Shown here: positions 1-5,554 of the stretch, piece after piece
Position numbering within the stretch: the stretch's first letter is position 1
Layout: each line of letters starts with the position of its first letter
Origin: CAYLZW01 sp964388085
GTDB lineage: Bacteria; Myxococcota; UBA727; CAYLZW01
Length of the DNA stretch: 6,956 nucleotides
Assembly: GCA_964388085.1 (NCBI GenBank)
Contig: CAYLZW010000298.1
Coordinates: 1 to 6,956, forward strand
Reading direction: 5' to 3'
Position numbers and translations under genes: made by a program
The notes under the pieces: model-generated
What the model saw: the letters and a program-made list of their open reading frames with translations, nothing else
What the model was told of the DNA's origin: nothing
Database searches by the model: none

Positions 1-22
1 AGCCAGCCGAGCCAGCCGAGCC
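1..22. repeat. Short tandem repeat at the window edge
   Basis: agccagccg occurs twice in tandem, followed by a partial third copy. It encodes the GWLGWL end of the truncated protein. The repeat may continue beyond the edge and may have contributed to the break of the contig there. Confidence 0.55.
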
Positions 23-437
23 CCTTAGCGGCCTGCTTCCCTACGACGAGGATAGCGCCGGCAATCTCGTATGCGAGGTCCGCGACGAGGGTAACGAGCA
101 CGGACCACGTTTCATCGACGACGCCGGCAAGGAAACCGTCGTCAGCCCACTCAGCAAGGCGCTTCGTTTGAGCCTGCGTCTGCTCGACGACGACGGCGGC
201 TTGCGCGAGGATTTCGGCCGCACGCTCCGGCTCGGCCGAGAGTGCATCGTCGACGCGCTCGCGCAAGCTCAACACCGTCTGAAGGTTCTGTTTCGCGGTC
301 CATAGCTGCCCCTCGCACGTCGAGGGAGAGAGCACGCAACTCCAGTCGTCGGCGCGCATCGCCACCTTGTCAGCGACGGTAAAGGCCACCTCCGCCGCCT
401 CGTCGATAGCCTCGTAAAGCGCGTCTACCGTCGTCAT
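1..437 (-). CDS. Hypothetical protein, 3'-truncated by the window edge
   Basis: I do not recognise this protein. Reading the minus strand from the ATG at 437-435 gives 145 codons with no stop before the window ends, so the C-terminus is missing. The start overlaps the stop of the upstream M23 gene as ATGA, and an AGGGAGG ribosome binding site lies 8 nt before it, which makes the start secure. The N-terminal 100 residues look helical and acidic, with two cysteines (C34, C41) close together and an Ala/Glu/Gln-rich helix at about 66-97. The segment from about 111 to the edge becomes hydrophobic (WSVLVTLVADLAYEIAGAILVV), followed by a Gly/Trp/Leu repeat (GLGWLGWL). It could therefore be a membrane-associated protein with a helical soluble domain. 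As the last visible member of the operon, directly after the wall hydrolase, a structural or lysis role is possible but unproven. Confidence 0.8.
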   Translation of the reverse strand, partial: MTTVDALYEAIDEAAEVAFTVADKVAMRADDWSCVLSPSTCEGQLWTAKQNLQTVLSLRERVDDALSAEPERAAEILAQAAVVVEQTQAQTKRLAEWADDGFLAGVVDETWSVLVTLVADLAYEIAGAILVVGKQAAKGLGWLGW

Positions 438-997
438 CGCTTGCGCCTCCCTCTTAGCCAACTGAACAACCACGCGAGCAGGCTGCCCCCTATCGCGAAG
501 CTCACGACGGGCACGAGCGCGTCCCCTCCCTCGTCCTGCGTGCGCTCCAGCTCGCGCAGGTAGGGCTCGGGATCGATGCCATCGCCACCGAACGGGCGCA
601 GCTCCAGGTGCAGATGCGGGCCGTTAACCTTCCCGCTCGCGCCGCTCAGCCCTATGACGTCGCCCGGCATCACTATGTCCCCGGGCTCGACGTCAGCACG
701 GCTGAGGTGCGCGTAGAACGCGTGATGCTCGTCCGCGTGCTCCAGCTTCACGTATAGGCCGGCGCGCGGAGACTGCTCCACCTCGACGACCACAGCCGGC
801 CACACAGCATGCACCGGTATGCCCGTCGTCGGTTTGCCCGAGGCGTCCCGCGTCGCGAGGTCTATGCCCTCGTGCGCCCCGCCACGCGTGCCGTAGTCGT
901 CGGTTACGACGTACAGCCTGCCGCTCGACGGATCGCGCGGCAACGGCGCAGCGTCGAGCGGAGGGAGCTGCAGCACTTCGGGCTCTAGTGCGCTCAT
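434..997 (-). CDS. M23 family (LytM-type) peptidoglycan endopeptidase with C-terminal membrane anchor
   Basis: A zinc metallopeptidase expected to cut peptide cross-links in peptidoglycan. All family signatures are visible in the 187 residues: the HxxxD metal motif (H42, D46, in HEGIDLA), the catalytic His H97 in FYAHLS, the loop VEPGDIVMPGDVIGLSGASG, and the HxH motif H128/H130 in GPHLHLEL. The enzyme core therefore looks intact. There is no N-terminal signal peptide. Instead the protein ends with a hydrophobic segment at about 161-181 and a basic tail RGRRKR, so it is likely tail-anchored with the enzymatic domain on one face of a membrane. That design suits a virion-membrane or inner-membrane hydrolase used in entry or release, rather than a secreted housekeeping LytM. 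The start overlaps the upstream stop (ATGA at 997-994), and the stop overlaps the next start the same way. The family call is firm; the virion role is inferred. Confidence 0.95.
   Translation of the reverse strand: MSALEPEVLQLPPLDAAPLPRDPSSGRLYVVTDDYGTRGGAHEGIDLATRDASGKPTTGIPVHAVWPAVVVEVEQSPRAGLYVKLEHADEHHAFYAHLSRADVEPGDIVMPGDVIGLSGASGKVNGPHLHLELRPFGGDGIDPEPYLRELERTQDEGGDALVPVVSFAIGGSLLAWLFSWLRGRRKR
446..452 (-). promoter_or_regulatory. Ribosome binding site for the 3'-truncated gene
   Basis: AGGGAGG on the minus strand ends 8 nt before the ATG at 437. It lies inside the 3' end of the M23 gene. It fixes the start of a gene whose stop falls outside the window, and it shows that this gene can be initiated independently as well as by coupling through the ATGA overlap. 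Confidence 0.7.
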
Positions 998-1698
998 TGC
1001 GGGAAAGCCCCGTAGCGTGCTTCAAAGTACGCCGCCACCGCCTCATCCTCGACGGGCGCGGCATAGAAAAGGATAGTCCCGAAGCTTCCCCCATCGCCGC
1101 CTCCATGAAGCGCGATGTTGCTCCAGCCCGTCGCGCCAGCGTCGCCCGTCGCGATGCTCCCAGATACGTTAATACTGGAAGTGAGGCTGTTAGCTGTCCC
1201 CACGAATGATTCCCACGCGCCAGCTACGCCAACCCTCCCCGAGGACAACGCGCCCCCGCTGCGCAGCGTCCAAGCGTTGCTGACGATGCCGGAAAACACC
1301 GTCGCTCCGCCATTCCGGATGGCCACTCGCGTGCTGTTCGCTGGGTTGAGGGCAGCGACGAAGGCGATTTGCGCCGGCTGCGAGAACGTGACGGCGGCGC
1401 TCACTACCATGCTCTGCCCGACGGTGAACACGACGGCTGGCCCGCCTCCCGGCCCGAGCGCCTCCCTATAGACTGGCCTCGACGGGAGTAGCGGCTGCAC
1501 AGCATCGCCGGTGCTTCCGAGGCTGCCGAGGTTCACCCACCGCGCGATCGTCGCACCGTCGACGAGGGTGCTATTGCCGGCGCCGTCTATGTTTCTCTCG
1601 TCGTAGTAGATGGCCGGCGCCCCGGGCGGTAGCAACGCGCTGCGCGAACCGAACAGCGCAGCGAGGACAGCCGGAGGCAAGCGACGACGACGGCGCAC
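994..1698 (-). CDS. Concanavalin A/LamG-like lectin-fold protein
   Basis: This 234-residue protein carries the pattern of LamG-like (Laminin_G_3 type) jelly-roll domains. It has W54 in ARWVNLGSLG, then DAVQ (65-68), SRPVY (73-77), GGGPAVVF (84-91), a long series of short beta strands, and a C-terminal FYAAPVEDEAVAAYFEARYG. The last stretch matches the family's usual closing strand and helix ending in a K/R-Y/W-G motif. These domains usually bind carbohydrate or mediate adhesion. In a phage-like operon, a receptor-binding or particle-surface role is plausible. The start is a GTG at 1698, 3 nt after the previous stop. A GAGTGAG sequence just upstream could serve as a weak ribosome binding site. 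The N-terminus is unusual: five arginines followed by PPAVLAALFG, which may be a membrane or capsid contact. The fold is likely; the ligand is unknown. Confidence 0.8.
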   Translation of the reverse strand: MRRRRRLPPAVLAALFGSRSALLPPGAPAIYYDERNIDGAGNSTLVDGATIARWVNLGSLGSTGDAVQPLLPSRPVYREALGPGGGPAVVFTVGQSMVVSAAVTFSQPAQIAFVAALNPANSTRVAIRNGGATVFSGIVSNAWTLRSGGALSSGRVGVAGAWESFVGTANSLTSSINVSGSIATGDAGATGWSNIALHGGGDGGSFGTILFYAAPVEDEAVAAYFEARYGAFPQ

Positions 1699-1701
1699 CG
1701 C

Positions 1702-1974
1702 TCACTCGTCGTCGGGCCACGCGAGCCACGCCACGATTTGCGTCGTGCCCGTGGCCGCGCTCGACGGCGCGACCCATACCACATCATCGCGCCGAAGGTA
1801 GAACGAGTGCACGGTGCCCGCCTGCAGCGCGGACGACTGCGACGACGGGGTGCCGCCAATCTCCCAAAGCGCCACGTCGACGGTGCCGCCTATCTGGTAC
1901 AGCCCGGGCACGACGCAGCGGAGCAGCTCACCCGCCCTCGTCGTCGTCAACAGCGTCGTCGAGGCGCGGCGCAT
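1702..1974 (-). CDS. Small beta-rich hypothetical protein
   Basis: An unrecognised 90-residue protein. Alternating hydrophobic and polar residues suggest a single small beta-sandwich (for example GLYQIGGTVDVALWEIGG, then HSFYLRRDDVVWVAPS, then TTQIVAWLAW). There is no membrane segment and no signal peptide, and there is one cysteine (C20). The start overlaps the stop of the 304-residue gene as ATGA, with GAGGT about 4 nt upstream. The stop is 3 nt before the lectin-fold gene. This tight coupling to two likely surface proteins suggests a minor structural or spike component. The size, composition and coupling support a real gene; the function is inference only. Confidence 0.75.
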   Translation of the reverse strand: MRRASTTLLTTTRAGELLRCVVPGLYQIGGTVDVALWEIGGTPSSQSSALQAGTVHSFYLRRDDVVWVAPSSAATGTTQIVAWLAWPDDE

Positions 1975-2888
1975 CAGTACCTCGCGGGACCGTGCCAGAC
2001 CCAGTAAGAGCGGCTCGCGCCGGCGCCCCCTGTCTCGAGCACCGCGCTGTAAATCTGGCCGGCCTCCACTTCGTGCGAGAGGTACGAGCGCCCGAGGATG
2101 CCCGCTTGGACCAGCTCGACGGCGGGCACCGTCATGCGCCGCCCGTCGAGGGTGAGATCAGCGCTCCATGCGTTGCCGCTGTTCGCCGCCCGCACGTAGG
2201 TGGGCCGGCCGCCGCGCTCGACGGTGAGCGGCACGGTTTCCTCGGTACCGCCGGCCTGCGCAAAGAACCCCCACCAACGCGCTTGCCCTCCGAGCTGTTC
2301 GATCGCGTAGTCGACGGCTTCGGCTGAGCCATACAGCACGCTCATGCGCGCTGTGATGGTTGCAGCGCCGGGCGTGACGCCCGGTAGCGCCGTCACTTCG
2401 AGCTTGAGCGGCGTTTGGGGCGATAGCCGGATAGGCGCTAGGAGCGTCGGCTCCGCGCCCGTGGGGTCGAGCACAGCCGCCGCTACGGCGTTGCCCTCAG
2501 ACAGCCCCTCAGAGCCTCTCACGATGTTGACGGCCCACTCCGAGGAATCGCCGCTTGCCCCCGCGAATTCCATCTCCAGCGACACGACTACGCCGTGCTG
2601 CGTGCGACGGTCGGGTGAGAGCGTAACCATGGTCGGCGGCGTCCCCGTCGACGTGTAGATAGCCGGGGCCGGTGCGCACCCGTCGATCTCTTCCATGAGC
2701 GCGCGCACCGCGCTCTCTAGGTCGTAGCCTGAAAGCCTCTGCATGGGTTCCTCGTCGTGGGAGCGCTCGCGCTGCGCATCGTGGTCGGCGAGCCTTTGCA
2801 TGGCCGCCGCGTAGAAGACAAGCACCACGACGACGAGGACGGCCAGCGTCGCTTCCAGAACAACCGTCCTCGCCGTCGTGGTTCGCAT
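1974..2888 (-). CDS. Single-pass membrane protein with beta-rich ectodomain (candidate virion structural protein)
   Basis: An unrecognised 304-residue protein. Residues 9-29 form a strong membrane anchor (VVLEATLAVLVVVVLVFYAAA) after a short N-terminus containing two arginines. A charged helical stalk follows at about 30-70 (QRLADHDAQRERSHDEEPMQR). The remainder looks like beta sandwich: LSPDRRTQHGVVVSLEMEF, then repeated VTPGAATITA-type strands, and a Trp/Tyr-rich C-terminus (SYWVWHGPARY). A single cysteine, C71, lies just after the stalk. The start forms an ATGA overlap with the 206-residue gene, so the two are translationally coupled and probably made in similar amounts. Membrane-anchored spike or large capsid protein are the two most natural readings in a membrane-containing virus. 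A type IV pilin-like reading is weaker, because there is no prepilin GFxxxE cleavage motif. Real gene with high confidence; role uncertain. Confidence 0.8.
   Translation of the reverse strand: MRTTTARTVVLEATLAVLVVVVLVFYAAAMQRLADHDAQRERSHDEEPMQRLSGYDLESAVRALMEEIDGCAPAPAIYTSTGTPPTMVTLSPDRRTQHGVVVSLEMEFAGASGDSSEWAVNIVRGSEGLSEGNAVAAAVLDPTGAEPTLLAPIRLSPQTPLKLEVTALPGVTPGAATITARMSVLYGSAEAVDYAIEQLGGQARWWGFFAQAGGTEETVPLTVERGGRPTYVRAANSGNAWSADLTLDGRRMTVPAVELVQAGILGRSYLSHEVEAGQIYSAVLETGGAGASRSYWVWHGPARY
2368..2384. repeat. Short perfect inverted repeat inside a coding region
   Basis: CCGGGCGT and ACGCCCGG face each other around one base, making a 17-bp near-palindrome inside the 304-residue gene (it encodes PGVTPG). 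It could form an mRNA hairpin, or a hairpin in a single-stranded genome. At this GC content such a repeat may also be chance. Confidence 0.5.
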
Positions 2889-3508
2889 CAGGCCGCGTCC
2901 ACGCCGAGGTCCGCGACGACCATCAGCAGCGCCAGCTCGGGCGTGATGCTGTTCGCGCCGAGCGCGAGCGCGCGACGCACATACAGCGACTGCGTGACGC
3001 GCTCACCGGGACCGACCCACAGAAGCGGCTCCGGCTGCCTCTCGTGATACGCGCTGGCGTCGTTGATTCCGTACAGGGGGCCGGTCGCGATGCCGGTCCC
3101 GCCGACGGACGCGTACTGCGTCGAGAAAACGCCGTGCTTGGCGATGATATCCGTACCGCCGACGGTGACGACGTGCGAGCAGTCCTGCGCGAGCGCCTGA
3201 TAGCTCTGCTCGATGCCCGCCTCTTCGGCGACCACCCAGCGACGAGGGAGCACGATGGCGCTCCCAATGATGATGCCGGCCGCGTTGCTCGGCATGTTGC
3301 CGTTGGCGTCGAGCGGGCCGTTGTAGCTCCCGTCACCCGAGTAAGTGGTCGCTTGCCGTCCGATGCCAACCGCGCCCGTCAGCGCAGCCGACGTCACGGC
3401 GATGATGTCGGCGCTTCGCACGTTGCGCGCGAACTCACCTTTGCCGTTCGCGTCCGCGTCCGCGAGAAACTCTCTCGCCCGCGCAAACGCCTCCACAAGA
3501 CCTTGCAT
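2888..3508 (-). CDS. Hypothetical protein, candidate major structural (capsid) protein
   Basis: An unrecognised 206-residue soluble protein, notable for its strong GGGAGG ribosome binding site 4 nt before the ATG. It opens with an amphipathic helix (about 1-17). It then has mixed helix and strand with Gly/Asn-rich loops (YSGDGSYNGPLDANGNMPS at about 56-74), strands such as SHVVTVGGTDIIA, and a hydrophobic C-terminus (PELALLMVVADLGVDAA). No catalytic motif is visible. Its position in mid-operon, between a multi-pass membrane protein and an anchored beta-rich protein coupled by ATGA, together with the strong translation signal, makes it a reasonable capsid candidate. Its length is near that of small single-jelly-roll capsid proteins and well below usual double-jelly-roll proteins. 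No sequence signature confirms this, so the assignment needs structure prediction. Confidence 0.78.
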   Translation of the reverse strand: MQGLVEAFARAREFLADADANGKGEFARNVRSADIIAVTSAALTGAVGIGRQATTYSGDGSYNGPLDANGNMPSNAAGIIIGSAIVLPRRWVVAEEAGIEQSYQALAQDCSHVVTVGGTDIIAKHGVFSTQYASVGGTGIATGPLYGINDASAYHERQPEPLLWVGPGERVTQSLYVRRALALGANSITPELALLMVVADLGVDAA

Positions 3509-3512
3509 GCTG

Positions 3513-3518
3513 CCTCCC
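3513..3518 (-). promoter_or_regulatory. Strong ribosome binding site of the 206-residue candidate structural gene
   Basis: GGGAGG on the minus strand lies 4 nt before the ATG at 3508 and just after the TAA of the preceding gene. It is among the best Shine-Dalgarno matches in the window, which suggests high expression of this gene and, by coupling, of the gene after it. Confidence 0.65.
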
Positions 3519-3519
3519 G

Positions 3520-4149
3520 TTAGACGGCGTAGCGGACCTTCCGCGCCGTACCACTCTCAAGCGCGCGACGTTGTGAGGGACGGAGGCCAGCCGCGCGCCG
3601 CTCCAGCCTGTCCCATTGGCGAGGGTCGAGCCCGCGCGATATCGCAGCCTCGCGGCTAGCGACGGGCGCAGTAGCGCCGGCCGCCGCGAGCTGCTTTGCC
3701 TGCGCCTTGCTGCCGACGACAGCGCCGACGAGCTGCCGGTTCGCGGGCGTGGCGCTCGCGGTGTTCATCGTCGTCGGGAGCTTGCTCTTCAGCCAGCCCC
3801 ACACGTAGGGACCGATCGACGTGGCCAGCGCAACCAAGCTCATGCCGATGAGCCCGAGCGGGATGGTCGCCTTGTACGCCTTCTCCGCCTGGCTCTTGGT
3901 GCGCGTCGACGTAATGAGCGCGAGCGGGATAGCGCCTCCGACGACGGTACCTCCGATGCCGGCGAGCAACGGGACGGCCGCGCTCTTCGCGTAGCGCGTC
4001 GGGCTGATGCGAGCTGCAGCCCAGCGGGCGGCGAGCGTGCCGACGAGGGAGCCGAGGCCGGTAACGGCCGTCGGCAGAATTGCCTTTGCCGCGGTACCGG
4101 CCGCCTTGGCGATGGTGAGCGCGCGCGAGCGCTTGGCTTGTGCTGCCAT
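3520..4149 (-). CDS. Multi-pass membrane protein of unknown function
   Basis: This 209-residue protein has three clear hydrophobic segments: about 24-41, 57-80 (PLLAGIGGTVVGGAIPLALI) and 93-118 (ATIPLGLIGMSLVALATSIG). They are rich in Gly and small residues, so close helix packing is likely. The N-terminus is basic (AQAKRSRALTIAKAAGTAAKA). The C-terminal 80 residues are soluble and strongly basic (for example DRLERRAAGLRPSQRRALESG and RKVRYAV), which could contact nucleic acid. TGAGGT lies 6 nt before the ATG. The gene follows the small basic protein and precedes the capsid candidate. That fits an abundant virion membrane protein linking a lipid layer to packaged DNA, though this is inference. 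No transporter or holin family is recognised. Confidence 0.8.
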   Translation of the reverse strand: MAAQAKRSRALTIAKAAGTAAKAILPTAVTGLGSLVGTLAARWAAARISPTRYAKSAAVPLLAGIGGTVVGGAIPLALITSTRTKSQAEKAYKATIPLGLIGMSLVALATSIGPYVWGWLKSKLPTTMNTASATPANRQLVGAVVGSKAQAKQLAAAGATAPVASREAAISRGLDPRQWDRLERRAAGLRPSQRRALESGTARKVRYAV

Positions 4150-4155
4150 GGTGAA

Positions 4156-4161
4156 ACCTCA
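4156..4161 (-). promoter_or_regulatory. Ribosome binding site of the 209-residue membrane protein
   Basis: TGAGGT on the minus strand, 6 nt before the ATG at 4149. Its first three bases are the TGA stop of the preceding gene, so termination and re-initiation are physically linked. Confidence 0.55.
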
Positions 4162-4437
4162 GAGGTAGTCGGCCAGATAGCGCTTGGGCTTGCTCTTGCG
4201 GCCGGTTGAGGACGACGACGAGGACGAGGACGACGACGCGCCCGCCCCCTTGCTCTTGCTCTTGCTCTTGCCTCCCTTCGCTTTCTTCGACGACGAGGCG
4301 CGTGGGCTCTTGCCCTCGCGCAGCCGCTTCACGTCGTCATCGCTCAGAAACTGTGTGCGGCCTGTCTTCAGCTTCACGTAATAGCGGCCGTTCTTCGCTT
4401 TCTTCGGACCGGCCGCAATCTCGCTCTTGCTCACCAT
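4159..4437 (-). CDS. Small, very basic Lys/Ser-rich protein (candidate DNA-binding/condensing protein)
   Basis: A 92-residue protein in two parts. Residues 1-42 look folded (GRYYVKLKTGRTQFLSDDDVKRL, a likely beta hairpin followed by a helix). Residues 43-92 are low complexity: SSSKKAK, a KSKSKSK repeat at 57-63, ten consecutive serines at 68-77, then GRKSKPKRYLADYL. The net charge is strongly positive. An AAGGGAGAG ribosome binding site before the ATG at 4437 confirms the start. Such a lysine-rich tail fits nucleic-acid condensation inside a particle or binding to a polyanionic surface, and the serine run would act as a flexible linker. The position immediately before the membrane and capsid candidates agrees with an internal virion protein. 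No named family is recognised, so the role is inferred from composition. Confidence 0.78.
   Translation of the reverse strand: MVSKSEIAAGPKKAKNGRYYVKLKTGRTQFLSDDDVKRLREGKSPRASSSKKAKGGKSKSKSKGAGASSSSSSSSSSTGRKSKPKRYLADYL
4207..4236 (-). repeat. Ten-serine codon tract
   Basis: Ten consecutive serine codons (TCG, TCC and TCA mixed) encode residues 68-77 of the small basic protein. The mixed codons suggest selection for serine rather than a simple trinucleotide slippage product. A nearby tandem hexamer (ttgctc three times at 4250-4267 on the plus strand) encodes the Ser-Lys repeat of the same protein. Confidence 0.85.
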
Positions 4438-4442
4438 GAGCT

Positions 4443-4451
4443 CTCTCCCTT
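4443..4451 (-). promoter_or_regulatory. Ribosome binding site of the small basic protein
   Basis: AAGGGAGAG on the minus strand lies 5 nt before the ATG at 4437, in the 13-bp spacer after the preceding gene's TGA (its first base is the last base of that stop codon). It is a strong Shine-Dalgarno sequence and fixes the start. Confidence 0.65.
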
Positions 4452-5554
4452 CAGCGCTTCAGGAAGCTCAGCGCGGTACCTCCCACGGTGAGGATGATGC
4501 CGAGCCAAGCAATCCAGTCGTCCGACGTGGCCGCTTCCGGCTGCGGCTTCTCCAGCTCGCACGCGTCATAGCGCGCGTACGCCGGCTGCACCTTCCCGCT
4601 GCCGAGCGTGAGGGTGTGCTTGCTCTTCGCGCTTACGCACGACGACAGGTTGCGCCCGCACTTGTTCTTGCGGTTGTCGGCGGGATAGCCGAGCGCGAGG
4701 CAAGCNNNNNNNNNNNNNNNNNNNNNNNNNNNNNNNNNNNNNNNNNNNNNNNNNNNNNNNNNNNNNNNNNNNNNNNNNNNNNNNNNNNNNNNNNNNNNNN
4801 NNNNNCCCGCGCCGGCAATCGCCGCGCTCGCGACGTGCAGCGCTGGACCGGCCGCCGCTACGACGTCGACGGCGCCAGCCGTCACGCGTAGCGTGTCGCC
4901 CTCCCAGCCTGCCGCGCGCGGGTCACACATCGCCAGCAAGCCCTCGAGGGCATCCCAGACCGCGCGCATGGGCTTTCTGTCGACGTTGAGCCCCAACTGC
5001 TCGATGAGGTCGACGCTCAGCTCTGACGCCTCACGCAGCGGGATCAGCTTAAGCAGCGTGCGGCCGGCCGTCATGGCATCGGCCATCCCGGGCACCCCGC
5101 AGACGGCCTGTACGGCCCCCAGATAGGCGTCCGCGCTCCCAGCCGAGCGGTTGCCGCACCCGCACCCCATCTGAGCCTCCAACGCCGCTACAGCCAGCGG
5201 CACAGGCGGCGAGGGACATGCCCTCCCCGCGTACACATCCAGCGGCACGCCGTCGACGACGGCCACCGCGTGCCGATAGCCCGGCCCGCACTCTGCAGGG
5301 TCGCCCGTCACGATCGAGAGCTGCACGTCGCGGCCGTCGCGCAGCGCGGCTGCAGCGAGGTACGCCGCAGCTTCGCCGCACGCGGCGTAACCGCGTCGTC
5401 GAGCCTCGTCCCAGCTCACATGACGGAGGTCGCTCGGGCGGAAGTCGTAGCGCATCGCTGCGACGTCGCTGAGCGCATCCTGCAGCGATGGCGCCGAGCG
5501 CGCTTGCTCGACGGCGAGGCGTTCGAGCGAGTCCAGCTCAGCGGCCGGCGTCAT
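4451..5554 (-). CDS. Transglutaminase/papain-like cysteine enzyme domain with downstream membrane-anchored segment, interrupted by an assembly gap
   Basis: The readable N-terminal part (249 residues, 5554-4806) resembles the transglutaminase-like fold. C59 sits in YAACGEAAAYLAAAALRDG, followed by strand VQLSIVTG, then H95 in YRHAVAVVDG and D106 in VPLDVYAG. This gives the Cys-His-Asp order and spacing of that superfamily, which includes proteases and peptidoglycan amidases. A CGCG motif (C131, C133) follows, then an uncharacterised helical region. Beyond the gap, 84 residues (4705-4451) contain four cysteines and end in a hydrophobic segment, IAWLGIILTVGGTALSFL, with a KR tail: a C-terminal anchor like that of the M23 enzyme. 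The two halves are in frame only because the gap is written as 100 Ns, so they may be two genes. The start overlaps the upstream gene by 17 bp. The fold call is moderate, from motif pattern only. Confidence 0.65.
   Translation of the reverse strand: MTPAAELDSLERLAVEQARSAPSLQDALSDVAAMRYDFRPSDLRHVSWDEARRRGYAACGEAAAYLAAAALRDGRDVQLSIVTGDPAECGPGYRHAVAVVDGVPLDVYAGRACPSPPVPLAVAALEAQMGCGCGNRSAGSADAYLGAVQAVCGVPGMADAMTAGRTLLKLIPLREASELSVDLIEQLGLNVDRKPMRAVWDALEGLLAMCDPRAAGWEGDTLRVTAGAVDVVAAAGPALHVASAAIAGAXXXXXXXXXXXXXXXXXXXXXXXXXXXXXXXXXXACLALGYPADNRKNKCGRNLSSCVSAKSKHTLTLGSGKVQPAYARYDACELEKPQPEAATSDDWIAWLGIILTVGGTALSFLKR
4706..4805. other. Assembly gap (100 Ns)
   Basis: Exactly 100 undetermined bases, the conventional placeholder for a scaffold gap of unknown length. 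The true sequence may be shorter or much longer and could include a gene boundary, a hairpin or a repeat that broke the assembly. Confidence 0.97.

Noticed and set aside
693..1106. A 137-residue minus-strand frame overlapping the M23 and lectin genes
   Set aside because: It is a frame-shifted shadow of two recognisable proteins, very rich in Arg and Ala, with no domain pattern.
1974..2888. Type IV pilin or pseudopilin reading of the N-terminal hydrophobic segment
   Set aside because: There is no prepilin peptidase cleavage motif (G followed by FxxxE), and no pilus assembly genes are nearby.
3044..3523. A 159-residue plus-strand open frame, and several others of 100 to 197 residues on the plus strand (for example 3616-4209)
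   Set aside because: They lie opposite well-supported minus-strand genes, have Arg/Ala-rich composition typical of GC-rich antisense frames, and show no motifs.
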